A DNA stretch of 32,660 nt from an uncultured bacterium. GTDB taxonomy: Bacteria > Bacillota > Clostridia > Lachnospirales > Lachnospiraceae. Positions 1 through 7,689 of the stretch are shown here, in pieces. How positions within the stretch are numbered: position 1 is the first letter of the stretch; each line of letters opens with the position of its first letter. The notes beneath the pieces were generated by a model, which was not told the DNA's origin, searched no databases, and saw only the letters and a list, made by a program, of their open reading frames with translations. A program made the translations under genes and the position numbers. The stretch is taken from assembly GCA_947177425.1 (NCBI GenBank), contig CAMWUN010000042.1, forward strand, positions 1 to 32,660, in the 5' to 3' direction.

Positions 1-14
1 TCACTTTCTTACGA

Positions 15-50
15 CCAGCGCAGTAAATGCGCAGGTCTGTGTGAACAGTA
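15..50 (+). repeat. 36-bp direct repeat, copy 1
   Basis: This 36-bp stretch is identical to 31874-31909. It contains a short inverted repeat, GCGCA-GTAAA-TGCGC. In this copy an outer CCAGC/GCTGG pairing is also possible with bases just downstream (to about 57). No coding potential is seen. It may be a dispersed intergenic element of this genome. Confidence 0.8.
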
Positions 51-91
51 ACGGCTGGACATTGTGAAAATGGATTCACACGATAAAGCAC

Positions 92-120
92 TTGTATATT
101 TCAACTTCTTTTATTATACT
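92..120 (+). promoter_or_regulatory. Sigma-A-type promoter for the TM1266-like/ECF unit
   Basis: A -35 TTGTAT (92-97) and a -10 TATACT (115-120) are separated by 17 bp, about 60 bp upstream of the first gene. The spacing is ideal and the hexamers are close to consensus. Confidence 0.6.
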
Positions 121-179
121 ATAAATGAACCTGCAAAGGGAGAATTTTCTGTTTTTGGAGTTTCAATAGGAGGTTTTAT

Positions 180-428
180 ATGGAAGAAAGAGTTGCCATC
201 GTCGGTATTTTCATTCAGGATATCAACGCAGCGGTTAAGGTAAATGAACTGCTCCATGAATATGCTGACTGCATCATCGGAAGAATCGGCATTCCTTACC
301 GCGAAAAATCCCTGAATATCATTTCAGTAATTGTTTGTGCTCCCCCTGACAGAATCAGTGCGCTCTCTGGGAAGCTTGGCAGGATCAAAGGTATCAGCGC
401 CAAGGCCATGCAGGCGAAAACAGATTAA
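180..428 (+). CDS. TM1266-type putative iron-only hydrogenase system regulator
   Basis: An 82-residue protein matching the small ferredoxin-like (NikR C-terminal/ACT-like) family typified by TM1266, often annotated as iron-only hydrogenase system regulator. The family signature is visible: an N-terminal strand (VAIVGIFIQD), a central helix (residues about 15-28), then IIGRIGIPYREKSLNIISV and a C-terminal strand and helix. An AGGAGG site at 168-173 supports this start. It lies 18 bp upstream of an ECF-type S component and probably shares its promoter at 92-120. No hydrogenase or Hyd maturase gene is in the window, so the regulatory target is unknown. Family assignment is good; function is known only by family name. 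Confidence 0.8.
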   Translation: MEERVAIVGIFIQDINAAVKVNELLHEYADCIIGRIGIPYREKSLNIISVIVCAPPDRISALSGKLGRIKGISAKAMQAKTD

Positions 429-446
429 CTACAGGAGGATTTTGTT

Positions 447-986
447 ATGAAACTTTCAACCAGACAGATTGCGGCCACAGCGGTGCTTCTTGCAATCTGC
501 ATCGTCAGCCAGTTCTTCAAAAACACCAGCGTATTTATCACAGGCCCGGTTATTAATGCCTGCATCATCCTTGCAGGATTAAGCGCAGGGCTTTCCTGCG
601 GAATAATTTTATCTGTGATTACACCGGTTACTTCCTTTTTCATTTCAGGAAGTCCGGTTATGTCCGCCATTCCGGCAATCATCCCCTGCGTCATGATTGG
701 AAATATTTTGATTGTGGGATGTGTCTGCCTTTTGTCAGGCAAAATAAAAGGAAACTTAAGCCTGCCCATATCCATGCTTGCCGGATGTATTGTCAAAGCC
801 CTGTTCATGGGAGTTGTTATTTCGCTGATTTTGATTCCCATGCTCCTGCCCGAAAAAATGCAGCCCAAAATGAGCGTTTTCCAGTCCACCTTTTCCATAG
901 TACAACTCATCACCGGGGCCATTGGATGCGTATATGCACATATCATCTGGATACCGCTTAAGAAATTTCTCAAAAGCCAGAGTTAA
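447..986 (+). CDS. ECF transporter S component-like membrane protein
   Basis: A 179-residue, very hydrophobic protein with about five to six predicted membrane segments (roughly residues 8-23, 29-47, 50-68, 72-98, 107-132 and 148-168). The size and the N-terminal KLSTRQIAATAVLLAI resemble ECF-type vitamin/metabolite S components, which bind substrate and dock to a shared EcfAAT module. No EcfA or EcfT gene is nearby, so it would be a group II component using an energising module encoded elsewhere. AGGAGG at 432-437 supports the start. The substrate cannot be read from the sequence. Linkage to the TM1266-like gene suggests a cofactor-related substrate, but this is inference. Confidence 0.7.
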   Translation: MKLSTRQIAATAVLLAICIVSQFFKNTSVFITGPVINACIILAGLSAGLSCGIILSVITPVTSFFISGSPVMSAIPAIIPCVMIGNILIVGCVCLLSGKIKGNLSLPISMLAGCIVKALFMGVVISLILIPMLLPEKMQPKMSVFQSTFSIVQLITGAIGCVYAHIIWIPLKKFLKSQS

Positions 987-1039
987 CAAATCTGCCATAA
1001 TCAGTGTCATATAACTTGAGTAAAGCACTTTTCAGACAC

Positions 1040-1063
1040 GCACTGGTGCCTTTGCACCAGTGC
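1040..1063. terminator. Bidirectional hairpin between convergent genes
   Basis: A perfect 10-bp stem (GCACTGGTGC / GCACCAGTGC) with a 4-base loop lies between the stop of the ECF-type gene (986) and the stop of the minus-strand binding protein (1070). Neither side has a long T-run, so termination strength is uncertain, but the position suits a shared terminator. Confidence 0.6.
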
Positions 1064-1069
1064 CGGACA

Positions 1070-2137
1070 CTACTCTTCTTTAAAGGGAAACAAAAGCTTT
1101 TGGTTTTCCTCTGTATATACGCTCTCATTATTGATAAGTTCACAGCCAGCGTCAATATATCTGAGCACTTTCTCCCCGTTTAGTATTTTCAGCGCCGCTT
1201 CCACGCCCAGATATCCCATTTTGAAAGGATTCTGTATCACAATAATTTCAAAGATCCCTTCTTCCAGAAGCTGGATTTCCTCAAGAGAACTGTCGATGCC
1301 TACAACCCGGATTCTGTCGTGGAGTTCCTTTTCCTTGATTGCCCTTGCGGCGCCTACCGCTGAATATTCATTCAGTCCTGCCACCAGGTCAATATCAGGA
1401 TATTTTTCAATCAGCCCCATCATGAGGTGATAGGCTTTGTCATAATCGGAATCGCAGAATACCACGTCCACGATTTTGTCCTCATATTCCCCAAGCCCCC
1501 TGCGCACGCCTTCTTCTCTCTCAATAGCGGTGGACGAGCCTTCCACATGCCCGATAATGGCAATCTGGGATTCCTCCGTAACATACTGCTTCATGTAATT
1601 GCCTTCCACTTCGCCCAGCTTCACATTGTCCGTAGTGATTACCGTGTCTGCAATATCCTCGTCCACTGCGGAGTCCACCAGTATCAGGGGAATCCCCTGC
1701 TCTTTCACCTTTTTTGCATATGGTGTGGTCTTGGTAAAACTGCACGGGGTCAGCAAAATGGCATCCGGCTTCTGGGCGATAGCCCATTCAATCAGTTCAT
1801 TCTGTCCCACACAGTCATTTTCCGTTTCCGTGGCTACAATGGTCAGTTCTATCTGGTTCTCTGCCGCCGCCATCTGGGCGCCCTCAATCAGCAGTTTCCA
1901 GAAATCATTGTCTTCATCTATTACTTTGGGAATAAAAATAATATGGATTTTTTCCTTTTCCCTGCTTCCGCCCCGCAGCCAGAAAACACCTGCGGTAGTC
2001 AGAACAGCAAATGCCAGCACCCACGCCAGCACATGTTTTCCATACATTTTCATATATGTCTTTACACTCTTCCCGGCACACTCTTCCTCGTTTTCTTCTA
2101 TATGCCTTTTTACAGATTCTTCCATATACTCTTTCAT
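1070..2137 (-). CDS. Membrane-anchored periplasmic sugar-binding-like sensor protein
   Basis: A 355-residue protein of the type I periplasmic binding fold (Peripla_BP_4, RbsB/XylF-like). A charged cytoplasmic tail (1-33) is followed by one membrane segment (about 35-54) with no lipobox, then the ligand-binding domain (about 63-345) with sub-motifs such as HIIFIPKVIDEDNDFW, AIAQKPDAILLTPCS and RVVGIDSS. The kinase stop overlaps its ATG by 4 bases (2134-2137), and a GGAGGAG site lies at 2146-2152, so the genes are translationally coupled. No permease or ATPase follows, so it is more likely a sensor than a transporter part. The closest known arrangement is XylFII-LytS-YesN in Clostridium beijerinckii, where a membrane-bound xylose-binding protein controls the kinase. 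Ligand unknown; fucose or rhamnose is plausible from context. Confidence 0.8.
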   Translation of the reverse strand: MKEYMEESVKRHIEENEEECAGKSVKTYMKMYGKHVLAWVLAFAVLTTAGVFWLRGGSREKEKIHIIFIPKVIDEDNDFWKLLIEGAQMAAAENQIELTIVATETENDCVGQNELIEWAIAQKPDAILLTPCSFTKTTPYAKKVKEQGIPLILVDSAVDEDIADTVITTDNVKLGEVEGNYMKQYVTEESQIAIIGHVEGSSTAIEREEGVRRGLGEYEDKIVDVVFCDSDYDKAYHLMMGLIEKYPDIDLVAGLNEYSAVGAARAIKEKELHDRIRVVGIDSSLEEIQLLEEGIFEIIVIQNPFKMGYLGVEAALKILNGEKVLRYIDAGCELINNESVYTEENQKLLFPFKEE

Positions 2138-3936
2138 CTATCCATCTCCTCCCTGAAATTCCTTGGGATTGTGATGGTCACAATAGTCCCCTCCCCCAGG
2201 GCGCTTTCAAAATGAAGGCCGTATTCCGCCCCATAATACAGGCGTATGCGTGTCTGTACATTATGGACGCCGACGCCATTGCTGCCCTCGCTGTCCCTGG
2301 ATTTGTCAAAAATCCCCTTAAGGGTATCTTCGTCCATGCCGATTCCATTATCCATTACTTTCAGGATAATGTTGTTTTCTTCCCCGTATCCTACAATCCG
2401 GATAAGACCTTTGGAGCCTTTGTACTTGATGCCATGGTAAATGGCGTTTTCTACCAGAGGCTGAAGTATGAGATTGATGATTTCCTCTTTTCTGATATCC
2501 TCTGCAACCTCTATCTCATATTCCAGTTTATCCTTATAACGCATCTTCTGGATTGTCAGGTAACTCCCTGCATAGTCCACTTCTTTTTCCAGGGGAATCC
2601 GCTCATTGTCGTTGCTGATACTCTGGCGCAGAAGCCTCGCAAGGGCAGATGTCATGCGCACCACTTCTTTGTTCTTCCCGCCTTCCGCCATCCAGATAAT
2701 AGAGTCGAAGGTATTATACAAAAAATGGGGATTAATCTGGGAACGCAGGGCTTTCAGCTCACTTTTCCGTTTCTCCTCCTGCTCATAAATATTCTGTTTC
2801 ATCAACTGGCGTATCCTTGCGGTCATAAGGTTGAATGAATTTCCAAGGCTGTCTATCTCGCTGTCTGACCGAATCACTACATCCGTATGGAAATTCCCTT
2901 TTTCCACCTCTTTCATGGAATCCTTCAACTCCTTGATTGGCCTGGTAATAGCCGTGGCAAAAAAATTCGCCAGAATCATGGCAATACAAAGGAGCACGGC
3001 TGCCGTAACCATGTAAATATATTCCGTCTCCTTCTTGTTTTTCATCAGTTCGGAAATATCCGCCACTCCGACCACCCGCCATCCGGTTTTTTCAGACACT
3101 GATACGGTATAAAGCTTCTCACCGTCCTTTCCCTTTTCATTCGTTATAAAATAACCATCAGAACCGCAGTTCAGCACTTCATTGATTTTCTCCGTCTTCA
3201 GTCCGTTATACAAAAGCTGCTGTTTCGGATGATAAATAATCTTCCCGGACTCATCCACGATAAACACATAACTGTTGGTGGCAAGACTGTTATTTTCACA
3301 CAAATCCTTAAGCAGCTTATAGTTCAGGTCAATAAAAAAGACACCTCCGTTTTTTCCTGTCCGGGGATCTTTTATTCCCTTGCCCAAGGTTACTACCCAT
3401 TTATAATTATTCCGTATCACATGCTGGACATGGGAGGCAGTCAGTATGCTTCCGTCCCCCTCAAGAGCCTCCCTGTACCACTCCACCTCTTCTAAAGAAA
3501 CGTTCTCATTAAGCTTGTCCGTGCCGTCATTAATGATATAATTCCGCTCCGGCGTCACCACCGCAATATTGGAAATATCCTGCCTTGTCTCTACAACGGT
3601 ATTGAACTGGGTTACAATACGGTCATAAGTCTCCTCCCTATCCCCCCGGGGCATCTTCATAAATAAATACTTCTGCACATCCCCGCCCTGAATCACCATA
3701 GAGGAAATATTTTCCATATAATCAATGTAAGAATCGATATCCCTGTTTACCTGACGCACCAGGCGGGAAGTATAATCCGTGGAATTTTCCAAAACCGTCT
3801 TTTTGGTATAATCCACTGAAATAAGCATAAAAATAATCGTCGTAATAATTATCAGCAGTGAAAAAAGGCACAGCATCGTAGTCCTTACGCTCTTAAACAG
3901 GGATAAAATCGTAAAACGGGTCTTTTTTTCCGACAT
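2134..3936 (-). CDS. YesM/LytS-type sensor histidine kinase
   Basis: A 600-residue sensor kinase. Visible order: a short cytoplasmic N-terminus, TM1 (about 19-40), an extracellular sensor region of double-Cache type (about 45-300), TM2 (about 306-328), HAMP (about 329-380), a His_kinase (PF06580) box with phospho-acceptor His404 in QINPHFLYNT, then HATPase_c with an N-box (LQPLVENAIYHG), a G1 box (MDNGIGMD) and a glycine-rich G2 region (GVGVHN). It sits between the response regulator (adjacent stop/start at 3937/3936) and the binding protein (4-base overlap), so the three are probably co-transcribed. By family it phosphorylates the adjacent YesN-like regulator in response to an extracellular carbohydrate, perhaps presented by the anchored binding protein. 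Confidence 0.92.
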   Translation of the reverse strand: MSEKKTRFTILSLFKSVRTTMLCLFSLLIIITTIIFMLISVDYTKKTVLENSTDYTSRLVRQVNRDIDSYIDYMENISSMVIQGGDVQKYLFMKMPRGDREETYDRIVTQFNTVVETRQDISNIAVVTPERNYIINDGTDKLNENVSLEEVEWYREALEGDGSILTASHVQHVIRNNYKWVVTLGKGIKDPRTGKNGGVFFIDLNYKLLKDLCENNSLATNSYVFIVDESGKIIYHPKQQLLYNGLKTEKINEVLNCGSDGYFITNEKGKDGEKLYTVSVSEKTGWRVVGVADISELMKNKKETEYIYMVTAAVLLCIAMILANFFATAITRPIKELKDSMKEVEKGNFHTDVVIRSDSEIDSLGNSFNLMTARIRQLMKQNIYEQEEKRKSELKALRSQINPHFLYNTFDSIIWMAEGGKNKEVVRMTSALARLLRQSISNDNERIPLEKEVDYAGSYLTIQKMRYKDKLEYEIEVAEDIRKEEIINLILQPLVENAIYHGIKYKGSKGLIRIVGYGEENNIILKVMDNGIGMDEDTLKGIFDKSRDSEGSNGVGVHNVQTRIRLYYGAEYGLHFESALGEGTIVTITIPRNFREEMDR

Positions 3937-5550
3937 CTATTTCCTCATTTCTTTCGCATATTCCGTAGGCGTCTTCCCCGTAATCTTCTTAAAGGCAATG
4001 CTGAAATAATGGGAATCGTTAAATCCTACTCTTTCGGCAATTTCATAGTTTTTCATATCCGTATGCTCTAACAGTTCTTTTGCCTTCTGCATCCGCAGTC
4101 CAATCAGCACGTCCATGAAGGTCATGCCTGTGGCCTGCTTAAAAATTGTGCTGAAACGGCTGGTGCTGATGTTTAAGTAAGAGCATACCGAATGGAGGCT
4201 TAAGTCACAGTCCCCGTAATTTTTCTCAATGTAGTCCATCGCCATCACTGCATATTTCCTGCCGCCTATGTTCTTCTGGTTGTCCAGCCCCTCACCTACC
4301 TCCAGGCAATAGGTTTCCAGAATATCCATGGCGTCTTTCAGTTCCCCTGCATTCAGCGCTTTCTCAAGAATTTCCTCTTTGCAGGCAGTGCGCCGGCCGC
4401 TCTCCATCTCTGAAACCCTGCACAATTCATCCAGCATCTCCACTACCCGCTGGATAACCACGCCTGCGCTGCGCCTGTCGTAGCAGCATTCCCTTAATGC
4501 CATTTCCATGGCGGAAAAATCGCCTTTTATTTTGCCCCTGTCATTTTCCTTCACATGAAGGGCCATCTCCCCCAGCATCCGGTCCACATCCGCCTGTTCC
4601 TTTTCCTCCCGGATCGTCTCTATCTCCATTACATGGTTTCCGCCCATGACATAATGGTACTCCAAAGCTTCCTCCGCTTCTTCATAAGATTTATATATGT
4701 TTTCCAGTTCCAATGCATAACTCCCCAGACCGATATTCACCTCAAGATGCATGATCTGGTTCATCTGGGAAATAATTTCATTGCAGATGTCCTTCACACT
4801 CTGTCGGAATTCCACCGGACGGTTGGAGCACAGGAGCATGTAAGTGCGGTGGTCTTTTCCCTGACAGACTTCCCCCGCCTTATTTCTCTTAACTATCTCC
4901 TGGCTGATATTATGAAGGACAAAAGCCATCAGGGCGCTTTCCTTCTTCCGTTCCTCGTCCAGGGCGTTGGAACGGACATAAATATCCAGTTCCGCCACTG
5001 CCACCCGGTACACTGCAAAGTCAAGGGTCAGCCCTACCTTCTCCAGTTCCCTGCGGGTTTCCTCGTCGGCTTTGCTCCCCCTTATCAGATGCAGCAGCGC
5101 ATCGGAATAAAGAAGCTTCTGTCCTTTGCGGTAGGCTGACTCCAGTTTTGAAAGCTTCTGCTCCGCTTTCCTCTCCTTATCCATCTCCGCCTTTAATGCC
5201 AGAAGCACATCCCCCATTTCTTCTGCGGTAATCGGCTTTAACAGATATTCCTTTACCCCATAGCGGATTGCTTTCTTGGCATAATCAAAATCATCGTACC
5301 CACTTAAAATAATTATCTTCACGGACGGATAATCTTCGCATAGCTTTTCGCTCAGTTCCATTCCGTCCATATACGGCATGCAAATATCTGTAAGAACCAC
5401 GTCCACAGGATTTTTCTCTATAAATTCCAAAGCTTCCTTTCCGTTTTCAAAACTGCCCGCCAGTTCGTATCCATACTGCTCCCACTTCACATTATCACTG
5501 ACAGCCTCCCGGATAAGCGCTTCATCGTCCACAAGCAAAATCCGATACAT
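3937..5550 (-). CDS. YesN-type response regulator with AraC-family DNA-binding domain
   Basis: A 537-residue regulator. The receiver domain (1-120) has the acidic pocket in LLVDDE, phospho-acceptor Asp55 in VVLTDICMPYMDG and the conserved Lys in YLLKPI. A middle region (about 125-420) follows, then a C-terminal AraC double helix-turn-helix (about 435-535; SLHSVCSYLNISTSRFSTIF ... NYEIAERVGFNDSHYFSIAF). An in-frame ATG 12 bases upstream (5562) lies only 1 base from the GGAAAGGAG site. The ATG at 5550 gives the standard MYRILLVDDE start with usable spacing and is preferred. It is the first gene of the three-gene sensory unit. Its targets are not shown by sequence; the adjacent microcompartment locus is a candidate. 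Confidence 0.92.
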   Translation of the reverse strand: MYRILLVDDEALIREAVSDNVKWEQYGYELAGSFENGKEALEFIEKNPVDVVLTDICMPYMDGMELSEKLCEDYPSVKIIILSGYDDFDYAKKAIRYGVKEYLLKPITAEEMGDVLLALKAEMDKERKAEQKLSKLESAYRKGQKLLYSDALLHLIRGSKADEETRRELEKVGLTLDFAVYRVAVAELDIYVRSNALDEERKKESALMAFVLHNISQEIVKRNKAGEVCQGKDHRTYMLLCSNRPVEFRQSVKDICNEIISQMNQIMHLEVNIGLGSYALELENIYKSYEEAEEALEYHYVMGGNHVMEIETIREEKEQADVDRMLGEMALHVKENDRGKIKGDFSAMEMALRECCYDRRSAGVVIQRVVEMLDELCRVSEMESGRRTACKEEILEKALNAGELKDAMDILETYCLEVGEGLDNQKNIGGRKYAVMAMDYIEKNYGDCDLSLHSVCSYLNISTSRFSTIFKQATGMTFMDVLIGLRMQKAKELLEHTDMKNYEIAERVGFNDSHYFSIAFKKITGKTPTEYAKEMRK

Positions 5551-5596
5551 CCCTATAACCATGCTCCTTTCCCTACATGCAAATTTTAAAGTCTAA

Positions 5597-5646
5597 AATG
5601 CAGCATTTTCCTTTTATAAGTATTCCGAAAAGGAAAATACTGCATT
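5597..5646 (-). terminator. Long imperfect hairpin between fucU and the response regulator
   Basis: Arms AATGCAG + ATTTTCCTTTT (5597-5615) pair with AAAAGGAAAAT + CTGCATT (5628-5646), interrupted by one unpaired base on each side. On the minus strand it follows the fucU stop at 5682 and precedes the regulator start at 5550. It could end the fucU transcript. As a near-palindrome just upstream of a regulator gene it could equally be an operator. The short TTTT after the stem makes termination plausible but not certain. Confidence 0.5.
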
Positions 5647-5681
5647 CATTTTCATAAGTATAAACTGTCACTTCTGTGGGC

Positions 5682-6122
5682 TTACTCTACTACAACGCCC
5701 TTCTGAAGCATAATATTTGCATAAAGCGCGCTCTCTCCGGTGGCAATAATCGCATACACCTTCTTTGCCTCTTCATAAAAAGCAAACCGCTCAATCTGGC
5801 CGATAGCGCCGGCGCCGCGTTCATCATGGCGCGCCGTGATTTCCTCATAAGTCTTCCAGATAGGTGTCTCCACGGTATCCCCCGGCATAACTTCCATTAA
5901 ATTTACCGGCTTGTCCACATAGGTGTCTAAGGGGAATACCTGTAAGATGGCATCTAAAATTTCCGGAATACCATGTCCGTCCATACGGATGACAATGGCA
6001 TCCTTCCCCATGGATTCTGCCGGAAAATTGCCGTCAGCAATCACAAGCCTGTCACTATGCCCCATCTCGCACAATACCTTCAGTAACTGGGGAGATAAAA
6101 TCCCCGGAATTCCTTTTAACAT
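5682..6122 (-). CDS. fucU: L-fucose mutarotase (RbsD/FucU family)
   Basis: A 146-residue protein aligning along its length with the FucU/RbsD family (E. coli FucU is 140 residues): MLKGIPGILSPQLLKVL, His22 in EMGHSD, the ADGNFPAESMG loop, and the C-terminal RFAFYE and YANIMLQKGV motifs. The enzyme interconverts alpha and beta pyranose forms of fucose (or ribose in RbsD) before isomerisation. The reading frame runs further upstream to 6227, but that extension is a hydrophobic stretch unlike the family. GTGGAGGG just before position 6122 marks the true start. It lies downstream of the DeoR-type regulator and next to a locus for deoxysugar breakdown, which favours fucose over ribose. Confidence 0.9.
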   Translation of the reverse strand: MLKGIPGILSPQLLKVLCEMGHSDRLVIADGNFPAESMGKDAIVIRMDGHGIPEILDAILQVFPLDTYVDKPVNLMEVMPGDTVETPIWKTYEEITARHDERGAGAIGQIERFAFYEEAKKVYAIIATGESALYANIMLQKGVVVE

Positions 6123-6261
6123 CGCAATCCCTCCACTCTTTAATATATAGTTCTGGTTAATAAAATAGTACCACGCCGTCCCTATAAAAAGTTGCAGGAT
6201 AATGGCATAAAATATAATTTTTTTCACTTAAACTTTTCTAAAGCTGATTCATGGCTGGAAA

Positions 6262-7032
6262 TCAGTCTTCCGGCCAGATACATTCTATGTTGTATTTTTC
6301 AAACAGAGTGAGCCATTTTTCCTCCGGTTTCTCATCGGTTATGATGGTGGATATATCTTCCAGCCCTCCTATCCGGGTAAAAGCAATGTGTCCGAATTTA
6401 GAACTGTCTACTGCCAGAATGGTGCTTTTTGCACGCTCCAGCATGGTCTTTTTGTTTCTGGCATGAAGTTCGTTGGAGTCGGTAATACCGTTTTCCATGT
6501 CGAAGCCTTTGCAGGAGATAATGGCCTTATCCACAAAGTAAGAACGCAGCATATGATCTGTCTGGGGTCCCACCAGGGCAAGGGAGCCCTCCATGGCAAG
6601 CCCGCCTGTGGAAAGCACGTGCCATTCCTGTGCGTCAAAAAGCTCAATGATGATTTCTATGGAGTTGGTGATAATGGTAAGGTTCCTTTTTTCCTCTTTC
6701 AGCGCCTTTGCAATAAATACCGCTGTGGAGCTGGCATCCAGAATCAGCCGTTCCCCGTCCTTTACCATGCTGTTTACTATCTCCGCCATTTTCTGTTTTC
6801 CCACTACATTTGTATTTTTGCGGACATTAAAGGGCATGTCAATATTCATGTTTTCGTTGAGCACAGCGCCGCCATAGCTTTTGATAACGTATCCATCCTT
6901 CTCCAGCTTTTCCAGATCCCTTCTTATGGTTTCTTCGGTTACGCCGTACAGCCTGCTCAGTTCGCTGACAACCACTCTCTTTTCCTTTTGTAATTTTTCC
7001 AGTATCTCATTTCTTCTCTCTATTGCCAGCAT
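6262..7032 (-). CDS. DeoR/GlpR-family transcriptional regulator
   Basis: A 256-residue DeoR-type repressor. The N-terminal winged helix-turn-helix (1-58) shows the family signature ERRNEILEKLQKEKRVVVSE and EETIRRDLEKLEKDGYV. The sugar-phosphate-binding DeoRC domain (about 75-235) has LILDASSTAVFIAKAL, ITNSIEIIIEL, the STGG motif and VDSSKFG. GGGAGGG before the ATG is a good ribosome site. It sits between the microcompartment operon and fucU, where regulators of fucose/propanediol loci are often found. The likely inducer is a sugar phosphate such as fuculose-1-phosphate, and the likely targets are the promoters at 15766-15794 and 20731-20759, which share a motif. Both statements are inference. 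Confidence 0.88.
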   Translation of the reverse strand: MLAIERRNEILEKLQKEKRVVVSELSRLYGVTEETIRRDLEKLEKDGYVIKSYGGAVLNENMNIDMPFNVRKNTNVVGKQKMAEIVNSMVKDGERLILDASSTAVFIAKALKEEKRNLTIITNSIEIIIELFDAQEWHVLSTGGLAMEGSLALVGPQTDHMLRSYFVDKAIISCKGFDMENGITDSNELHARNKKTMLERAKSTILAVDSSKFGHIAFTRIGGLEDISTIITDEKPEEKWLTLFEKYNIECIWPED

Positions 7033-7064
7033 CTATCTGTCCCTCCCTGTAGTAGTCTTATGGC

Positions 7065-7104
7065 AAAAAAGCTGCAGCCTGGATTCTGTCCAATAAGCTG
7101 CAGC
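7065..7104 (-). terminator. Terminator at the end of the microcompartment operon
   Basis: Two copies of GCTGCAGC (7071-7078 and 7097-7104) can pair as an 8-bp stem. On the minus strand the stem is followed by six T residues (7065-7070). It lies 22 bp past the pduT stop and before the deoR start, so it probably ends the long operon or lowers read-through into deoR-fucU. Confidence 0.7.
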
Positions 7105-7125
7105 AGGTTTTTACTCTTGCAGGAC

Positions 7126-7674
7126 CTACAATATGGCCCGGCATATCTTCTCGTCGGGATGGGCAATGACTGTGGAATCCAGATACATGCCGTCAGCCCC
7201 GATTTCGTTTCTTGCCTTATCAATAGCCGCATTTACGGCTGCCACTTCTCCCGTCAGCATCATGTAGGATTTGCCGCACATGCCCCGGGCAATGCGCAGT
7301 TCAATCAGTGATACGATTGCCGTCTTGGCTGCGATATCCGCAGCCACAATAATGGATGCCGCATCATAGGTTTCCAATATGCCAAGAGCACTGACCCCTT
7401 CTATCTGTGTCGCCCCATAGATAGCGGGGAAGATGGACTCATGGGGATTTCCAAGGACAAAGCTGTTAATCAGGTGCATGCCGTAATTTTTCTTAGCCGT
7501 ATCCACTGCAGCCCTGACCGCGCTTAAATCGCCGCTGATTACCGCGATATATTTGCCCGGACATACGGTCTGCGCTTCTATGATGTCTACTTCCGAAGTC
7601 TTGACCATAGCGTCTGCCGCTGTCACCCCTGCCGAAACTGTCTTGTATTCCACCATTCCAATTGCCTTACTCAT
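7126..7674 (-). CDS. pduT: PduT-like tandem-domain BMC-T shell protein with Fe-S pore cysteine
   Basis: A 182-residue protein with two BMC domains in tandem (about 2-88 and 95-180), the layout of trimeric BMC-T shell proteins. Cys38, in TVCPGKY, occupies the position of PduT Cys38, which ligates a [4Fe-4S] cluster at the trimer pore in Salmonella. This argues for an electron-conducting shell tile rather than a metabolite pore. It lies 15 bp downstream of the PduS-like flavoprotein, its established partner. It is the last gene before the operon terminator. A ribosome site (AGGAAGG) precedes the ATG. Confidence 0.92.
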   Translation of the reverse strand: MSKAIGMVEYKTVSAGVTAADAMVKTSEVDIIEAQTVCPGKYIAVISGDLSAVRAAVDTAKKNYGMHLINSFVLGNPHESIFPAIYGATQIEGVSALGILETYDAASIIVAADIAAKTAIVSLIELRIARGMCGKSYMMLTGEVAAVNAAIDKARNEIGADGMYLDSTVIAHPDEKICRAIL

Positions 7675-7689
7675 ATATGTACAACCTTC

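Noticed and set aside
1427..2215. Plus-strand open frame of about 260 codons opposite the binding protein gene
   Set aside because: Antisense to a well-supported gene, no ribosome site, composition of a shadow frame.
6123..6227. N-terminal extension of FucU suggesting a membrane-anchored mutarotase
   Set aside because: The family starts at the ATG at 6122, which has its own strong ribosome site; the extension has none and contains a probable untranslated leader.
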